Source: DATJMJ01 sp035508795 (GTDB taxonomy: Bacteria > Actinomycetota > Acidimicrobiia > Acidimicrobiales > Palsa-688). Taken from it: a stretch of DNA of 5,706 nucleotides. Below are positions 1-3,595 of the stretch, one piece after another. The notes under the pieces were generated by a model. It did not search any database. It saw only the letters and a program-made list of their open reading frames with translations, and was not told the DNA's origin. The translations under genes were made by a program, and so were the position numbers. The stretch's first letter is position 1. Each line of letters opens with the position of its first letter. The DNA is taken from contig DATJMJ010000251.1 in NCBI GenBank assembly GCA_035508795.1, forward strand, positions 1-5,706, read 5' to 3'.

Positions 1-1
1 A

Positions 2-67
2 ATCGGCACAGCACTGTCAGCGGTCCTCCTTACGAGCGTCCCACTCATACAAGGGACAGCGTCAGCG
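2..67 (+). other. Signal peptide (C-terminal part) of the GH114-like enzyme
   Basis: In the frame of the glycosidase the window opens with a hydrophobic stretch (ALSAVLLTSVPLI) followed by QGTASA and then GTWWSPG. This is the h-region and c-region of a Sec-type signal peptide, with an Ala-Ser-Ala signal peptidase I site predicted between visible residues 22 and 23. The basic n-region and the start codon lie upstream of the window. It indicates that the enzyme is exported. Confidence 0.8.
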
Positions 68-1609
68 GGGACATGGTGGTCACCGGGCACATTGCAATCC
101 TGGGCCTACGTGATCGGTGAGAATTACCCGCTGACTATCCCACCCATAGTCGACGGCACAGTGACAAACGTGCAAGCGGTCGACTCCGACTTGGGCGACG
201 AAGACGGGCTCACTTCGAGCGGGATGCCGATCGCCGACGCGAGTATCGAGTCGTCGGTAGCGGCCGTCCATGCCATGGGTGGCCATGCCATTTGCTACGT
301 CGACGTGGGTGGTGCCGAGAACTACCGTTCGGACTTCAGCGAGTTCGACCCCTCCGAGCTTGGCAGCCCCGAACCCGGATGGCCCGACGAGCAGTGGATA
401 AATGTGACCGACTGGTCGGCGGCTGTCCCTGCTCCGTACGAAACCATCGAACAAATAATGAGCAACCGCATCGCCCTCTGCAAAGAGGAGGGATTCGACG
501 CGATGGAGCCCGATAACGACGATGCATATTCGAACGACCCTCTCGGAGGCTTCAGCCTGACAATGGGGGAGGACGAGACGTACCTCGAGGATCTTGCCGC
601 GATCGCCCACTCGGACGGTCTGGCGATCTTCTTGAAAAACGGCATAAACGGGGACAGTTTCGTCTCGGACATGGAGCCCTACGTGGACGGGGCGATCAAC
701 GAGCAGTGCTGGCAGTACTCGGAGTGCTCGGAGCTCGACGTCTTCGTCCAGGCTGGTAAGCCAATACTCAACGTGGAATACCAGAGTTTCGCTGAATCCA
801 CCCTTTGCCCCGAGGCACTGGCGTTCCCGATGGCCTCGATCCAGGCAGGTGTGGACCTGACGGGGCCCATCAACTACGGATGCTGGCAGTACGGCTCTCA
901 AACGACTACTACCAACCCTTCGAGCTCTTCCGCTCCCACGACGGCCGCTCCGACGACGAATGCCCCGACAACCGCCGCTCCTACGACCGCCGCGCCGACG
1001 ACTGCCGCGCCGACGACTGCCGCTCCTACGACCGCTGCGCCAACAACCGCCGCTCCCACGACAGCCGCTCCCACGACAGCCGCCCCCACCACCGCAGCTC
1101 CTACCACGGCTGCCCCGACGACAGTGGCCCCCACAACGGACGCTCCCACGACAGCCGCCCCCACCACCGCAGCTCCAACGACCGCAGCTCCAACGACCGC
1201 AGCTCCAACGACCGCTGTGCCGACCACGGCAGCTCCAACGACCGCAGCTCCAACGACCGCTGCGCCTACGACTGACGCCCCGACCACGGACGCCCCGACA
1301 ACGGACCCCCCGACAACGGGTGCCACCAGCACCTCGCGCTCCACCACCAGCACCACTGGGGCGCCGGACGGATCCCAGCCAAGGGACAAGCATGGTGTCC
1401 GGACCGGCCAGATCAGGCGCTACCCCAACCTGAGCCCGCCAATCGCCATCCCGCCGTCAGCAGGCTCGTCGGGATCCTCAGTGGTCAGCACGGCTCAATG
1501 GGTGGTTTCGCACCTGAAGCGGCACCATCATCGGGAGAAAAACCACCACTTGGGCCCCTTGCCCATCGCGCCGAACCCCTCGCCCCCGGGAAGGACCCAA
1601 GCACCGTAG
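2..1609 (+). CDS. Secreted GH114-family endo-alpha-1,4-polygalactosaminidase-like glycosidase, 5' partial
   Basis: The frame is open from the window edge to a TAG at 1607-1609 (535 codons visible), and the true start lies upstream. A TTG at 92 is not the start, because the frame before it encodes a signal peptide. Residues are numbered from position 2. The catalytic domain spans roughly 25-300 and shows the family pattern: SWAYVIGE near the mature N-terminus, ICYVDVGGAENYRSD (C98, D101), a WPDEQW-type segment, GFDAMEPDNDD (E169, D171, N172, D173), an AH..GL.IFLKN segment, NEQCWQYSEC (E234) and AGKPILNVEY (E259, Y260). The family (PF03537) hydrolyses alpha-1,4-linked galactosamine/GalNAc polymers. 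D171 and E234 are my best candidates for the catalytic pair, inferred from motif position only. Residues 311-439 are a Pro-Thr-Thr array, followed by a 96-residue tail containing HLKRHHHREKNHH. No LPXTG motif, terminal membrane helix or carbohydrate-binding module is visible. The exact substrate is uncertain. Confidence 0.88.
   Translation: MGTALSAVLLTSVPLIQGTASAGTWWSPGTLQSWAYVIGENYPLTIPPIVDGTVTNVQAVDSDLGDEDGLTSSGMPIADASIESSVAAVHAMGGHAICYVDVGGAENYRSDFSEFDPSELGSPEPGWPDEQWINVTDWSAAVPAPYETIEQIMSNRIALCKEEGFDAMEPDNDDAYSNDPLGGFSLTMGEDETYLEDLAAIAHSDGLAIFLKNGINGDSFVSDMEPYVDGAINEQCWQYSECSELDVFVQAGKPILNVEYQSFAESTLCPEALAFPMASIQAGVDLTGPINYGCWQYGSQTTTTNPSSSSAPTTAAPTTNAPTTAAPTTAAPTTAAPTTAAPTTAAPTTAAPTTAAPTTAAPTTAAPTTAAPTTVAPTTDAPTTAAPTTAAPTTAAPTTAAPTTAVPTTAAPTTAAPTTAAPTTDAPTTDAPTTDPPTTGATSTSRSTTSTTGAPDGSQPRDKHGVRTGQIRRYPNLSPPIAIPPSAGSSGSSVVSTAQWVVSHLKRHHHREKNHHLGPLPIAPNPSPPGRTQAP
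932..1318 (+). repeat. 15-bp tandem repeat encoding 26 Pro-Thr-Thr units (mucin-like linker)
   Basis: An in-frame array with period 15 bp, most units encoding Ala-Ala-Pro-Thr-Thr. A few diverge at the first or second residue (Asn, Val, Asp, or Pro in place of Ala). The codons vary (CCG/CCC/CCT/CCA, ACG/ACC/ACA/ACT) while the period and peptide are kept, so selection on the protein is likely. Such Pro/Thr-rich stretches are typically extended, surface-exposed linkers and, in actinobacteria, candidates for protein O-mannosylation. The array causes long repetitive shadow frames on both strands, which are not genes. Confidence 0.95.
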
Positions 1610-1671
1610 TCACCACATCGGCTGTGCAATTGCCGCGCCCCAACCTCAAAGTATGCCCAATTCCCCCTAAC

Positions 1672-1700
1672 TAATCGAGGGTCTTCGGGGAGGCTATAAG
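1672..1700 (+). promoter_or_regulatory. Possible promoter for glmM (-10 box TATAAG)
   Basis: TATAAG at 1695-1700 matches five of six bases of the TATAAT consensus. No good -35 box stands about 17 bp upstream (TAATCG at 1672-1677 is a poor match). Transcription from here would start near 1707, just before the foldable segment at 1721-1796, giving a leader of about 110 nt. The match is short and could be chance. Confidence 0.3.
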
Positions 1701-1720
1701 GGACCGGAGAGGAAAAGTTC

Positions 1721-1796
1721 GGGGTTGTAACGAAGGCAATTGGTCTGTACCTTCCCAGAGGAAAGCTCTGTTTGCCTCGTGGCGGCGTGCAACCCC
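1721..1796 (+). promoter_or_regulatory. Candidate structured 5' leader of glmM (branched hairpin)
   Basis: Three nested stems can be read by eye. P1 pairs GGGGTTG (1721-1727) with CAACCCC (1790-1796), 7 bp. P2 pairs CGAAGGCAA (1731-1739) with TTGCCTCG (1772-1779), 8 bp with A1733 bulged. P3 pairs CAGAG (1756-1760) with CTCTG (1766-1770) around a GAAAG loop. A weak GGT/ACC hairpin at 1742-1751 could form a further arm. The 3' strand of P2 (CCTCG, 1775-1779) is also complementary to CGAGG at 1802-1806, which overlaps the ribosome binding site of the next gene. I do not recognise a known riboswitch class: TPP, FMN, cobalamin, c-di-GMP-I, c-di-AMP (ydaO), SAM and T-box signatures are not visible. 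Function is unknown. Confidence 0.4.
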
Positions 1797-1802
1797 AGGG
1801 GC

Positions 1803-1812
1803 GAGGGGAGGG
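1803..1812 (+). promoter_or_regulatory. Ribosome binding site for the GTG start of glmM at 1816
   Basis: The purine-rich run GAGGGGAGGG lies 3 nt before the GTG at 1816. It contains GAGG and GGAGG cores that pair with the 16S rRNA 3' end. It is the strongest such site before the mutase domain and supports the long start. The alternative GTG at 1951 has a weaker AAGGCGAGG at 1934-1942. Confidence 0.55.
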
Positions 1813-1815
1813 TCA

Positions 1816-3363
1816 GTGGCACTTCTTGTTGACAGCGGTCGAGGCTACGGCAGTTTGGCCCGCGAGGCGGCTGATGTCCGCGAGCCGGCTGAGGTCCGCG
1901 AACCGGCTGATGTCGGCGAGGAAGGCCGCGAGCAAGGCGAGGTCCGGGCGGTGGCGCCAACGCTCCCCGAGAAACCGGTCCCGGTCGTAACACGCTTTGG
2001 GACCGATGGCCTGAGAGGGCTTGCAAATTCTCAATTGACGCCCGAGGTGGCGATGGGCCTCGGCCGTGCAGTGGCCCGGGTCGTAGGGAGAGGTCACCTA
2101 GGCGGCCCACACGAGAGGTTTATCGTGGGCCGGGACACCAGGCGCTCCGGGCCACTGCTCCAGGCTGCACTATCTGCCGGGATATCTGCCGAGGGCCTCG
2201 ACGTGACCGACGTCGGCGTCCTGTCAACGCCCGCCGTGGCGTACCTCGCGGTAGAACGCTCCGCGCCAGCGGCGGTGATCTCGGCTTCCCACAACCCGTT
2301 CCCCGACAACGGGATCAAGTTTTTTTCCGCGATCGGGTCCAAGCTCCCCGAAGAACTCGAGCGGGCACTCGAATCCGAGCTCTGCGCCCTGCTCGCTCAG
2401 CGCACTGTGGCCGGGTCGCCGACAGGCGTGGGTGTTGGACGGATCGACCGGGACGTAAATGCCGTAAAGCGCTACGAGCAGTACCTGCTGTCCTGCCTGG
2501 AGGGGCGCGACCTCCGTGGGCTCAGAGTGGTGCTCGATTGTGGGAACGGGGCCGCCTTCCGGACCGCCCCGGCGGTCTTCAGGGCCGCCGGGGCGAGGGT
2601 GGCCGCCGTCCTCGGTGACGAGCCCGACGGCACCAACATCAACCTCGGTTGCGGGTCCACGGACCCACGCCTTCTATCCGAGACCGTAGTGGCCAAGGCC
2701 GCCGATCTCGGCGTTGCTTTCGACGGGGACGCCGACCGTGTCATTGCGGTGGACTCGGCAGGCAAAGTCGTCGACGGCGACCGCATCCTCGCACTTTTTG
2801 CGACGGACCTGGCTGCAAGGCAACGGCTCGTCGGGAGCACTGTCGTCGTAACGGTGATGACGAACCTCGGGTTTTACCGCGCGATGGAAGCGTCCGGCAT
2901 AAAAGTGTGCACCGTCGATGTCGGCGACCGCCACGTCGTCGAGGCGCTCGATGCCAACGCGTGGGCTTTGGGTGGTGAACAGTCGGGGCACATCGTTTTC
3001 CGTTCCTGGGCGACGACGGGGGACGGGGTCTTGTCGGGGCTCCTGCTGGCAGACCTCGTCACCCGCCGGGGCGAGCCTTTGGCCGGTCTGGCGAGCGCAG
3101 CGATGGAGCACTGCCCGCAGGTCTTGCACAACGTGGCCGTTGCCGACAAGGAGGGCCTCGAGAGCGCCACCGCCGTGTGGCGCGAAGTCGCAGAGTTGCA
3201 GACCGGGTTCGGCCCTCGGGGCAGGATCCTCGTACGGGCGAGCGGCACTGAGCCCATCGTCCGGGTCATGGTGGAGGCGCCCACCCGCAATGAGGCCGAT
3301 TGGGCGGCTTTGCGGATCGTGAGCGCGCTCGAGGCCGCCTTGGGCAGTGCCACCCGCGCCTGA
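1816..3363 (+). CDS. glmM: Phosphoglucosamine mutase
   Basis: This 515-residue protein interconverts glucosamine-6-phosphate and glucosamine-1-phosphate, the step before GlmU in UDP-GlcNAc synthesis for peptidoglycan, and acts in the cytosol. All four alpha-D-phosphohexomutase signatures are present: the N-terminal TRFGTDGLRGLAN (from residue 59); the phosphoserine loop ISASHNPFPDNGIKFF, with catalytic Ser158; the Mg2+ loop DGDADR at 303-308; and the sugar-binding GEQSGH at 387-392 (the GEMSGH equivalent). The phosphate-binding RASGTEP is at 474-480. ISASHNP with DNGIKFF and RASGTEP favours GlmM over PMM/PGM. The family is usually about 445 residues and begins one to three residues before the FGTDG motif. 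Here 58 residues precede FGTDG, with an 18-bp repeat inside. The GTG at 1816 has the better ribosome binding site; a GTG at 1951 would give 470 residues. No closer start codon exists in frame. The mutase domain looks complete and active. Confidence 0.95.
   Translation: MALLVDSGRGYGSLAREAADVREPAEVREPADVGEEGREQGEVRAVAPTLPEKPVPVVTRFGTDGLRGLANSQLTPEVAMGLGRAVARVVGRGHLGGPHERFIVGRDTRRSGPLLQAALSAGISAEGLDVTDVGVLSTPAVAYLAVERSAPAAVISASHNPFPDNGIKFFSAIGSKLPEELERALESELCALLAQRTVAGSPTGVGVGRIDRDVNAVKRYEQYLLSCLEGRDLRGLRVVLDCGNGAAFRTAPAVFRAAGARVAAVLGDEPDGTNINLGCGSTDPRLLSETVVAKAADLGVAFDGDADRVIAVDSAGKVVDGDRILALFATDLAARQRLVGSTVVVTVMTNLGFYRAMEASGIKVCTVDVGDRHVVEALDANAWALGGEQSGHIVFRSWATTGDGVLSGLLLADLVTRRGEPLAGLASAAMEHCPQVLHNVAVADKEGLESATAVWREVAELQTGFGPRGRILVRASGTEPIVRVMVEAPTRNEADWAALRIVSALEAALGSATRA
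1870..1923 (+). repeat. 18-bp tandem repeat, three copies, in the GlmM N-terminal extension
   Basis: Three in-frame 18-bp units at 1870-1887, 1888-1905 and 1906-1923 encode ADVREP, AEVREP and ADVGEE (residues 19-36). The units differ by one to a few bases. The segment is charged and Ala/Glu/Arg-rich, lies outside the conserved mutase fold, and is probably disordered or a short helix. If translation begins at 1951 instead, this repeat would be leader DNA. Confidence 0.8.
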
Positions 3364-3377
3364 TGCCATGACAAAGG

Positions 3378-3391
3378 CGGCTGACTAGCCG
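3378..3391 (+). terminator. Weak hairpin just after glmM, possible terminator
   Basis: CGGCT (3378-3382) pairs with AGCCG (3387-3391) around a GACT loop, 15 bp after the glmM stop. There is no T-tract behind it, so it is a poor intrinsic terminator. It may be chance in GC-rich DNA. Confidence 0.2.
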
Positions 3392-3411
3392 GCTGAGTGA
3401 CGGAAAGTGTG

Positions 3412-3425
3412 CCGGTAATTACCGG
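3412..3425. promoter_or_regulatory. Perfect 14-bp palindrome, candidate operator
   Basis: CCGGTAATTACCGG is an exact inverted repeat with an AT-rich centre, the usual form of a binding site for a dimeric repressor. A related degenerate site, CGGTATTTCCG, starts at 3451, 38 bp from the matching base of the first. Between them is CGAGAAATCTCG (3437-3448). The position, about 170 bp before the kinase start, suits an operator, but no regulator is encoded in the window. Confidence 0.4.
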
Positions 3426-3436
3426 TATACGAAAAA

Positions 3437-3448
3437 CGAGAAATCTCG
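3437..3448. repeat. 12-bp inverted repeat
   Basis: CGAGA and TCTCG flank a central AA. It sits between the palindrome at 3412-3425 and the related half-palindrome at 3451, in the AT-richer part of the intergenic region. Confidence 0.45.
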
Positions 3449-3499
3449 CTCGGTATTTCCGCGAAATCGAAGAGATGGCGAACAAACAGGCAACTCTCC

Positions 3500-3520
3500 C
3501 GCGCTGAGCGTTAGAGCGCG
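3500..3520. repeat. Hairpin-forming inverted repeat upstream of the kinase
   Basis: CGCGCT (3500-3505) pairs with AGCGCG (3515-3520) across a 9-nt loop. There is no T-tract after it. It is followed directly by a second palindrome at 3522-3535, so the two could form adjacent hairpins in a kinase leader transcript. Confidence 0.4.
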
Positions 3521-3521
3521 A

Positions 3522-3535
3522 ACGCCGCGCGGCGT
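3522..3535. repeat. Perfect 14-bp GC-rich palindrome
   Basis: ACGCCGCGCGGCGT is an exact inverted repeat with no spacer, 60 bp before the chosen kinase start. It may be an operator. With no loop it is a poor RNA hairpin. GC-rich palindromes do arise by chance in such DNA. Confidence 0.4.
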
Positions 3536-3595
3536 GATCTGTTGTTACGGCAGCCACCTCGAGGTTACGGGTGCTTCCATGGATCTCGAGCGCCA

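Larger units (their letters stand above)
3364..3595. other. Intergenic region between glmM and the histidine kinase, rich in inverted repeats
   Basis: No convincing gene is seen on either strand. The stretch from about 3410 to 3500 is noticeably more AT-rich than the flanking genes. It contains a small hairpin at 3378-3391, a perfect palindrome at 3412-3425, an inverted repeat at 3437-3448, a hairpin at 3500-3520 and another perfect palindrome at 3522-3535. It probably holds the 3' end of the glmM transcript and the promoter/operator region of the kinase, but I cannot assign a promoter. Confidence 0.6.

Noticed and set aside
92..94. TTG at 92 as the start of the GH114 gene
   Set aside because: The frame is open to position 2 and encodes a signal peptide upstream, so the start is outside the window.
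932..1318. The regular 15-bp array as a CRISPR array
   Set aside because: There are no unique spacers: the units are contiguous, in frame and encode a steady Pro-Thr-Thr peptide.
80..1393. A 437-codon minus-strand frame rich in Arg, Gly, Ser and Cys, and a 163-codon minus-strand Val-Val-Gly-Ala frame at 898-1389
   Set aside because: Both are translations of the 15-bp repeat array in the wrong frame. The + frame has a signal peptide and GH114 motifs.
1663..1690. Terminator hairpin after the GH114 gene (TTCCCC with GGGGAG)
   Set aside because: The pairing is short, has a mispaired or bulged base and lacks a following T-tract; not supported as a terminator.
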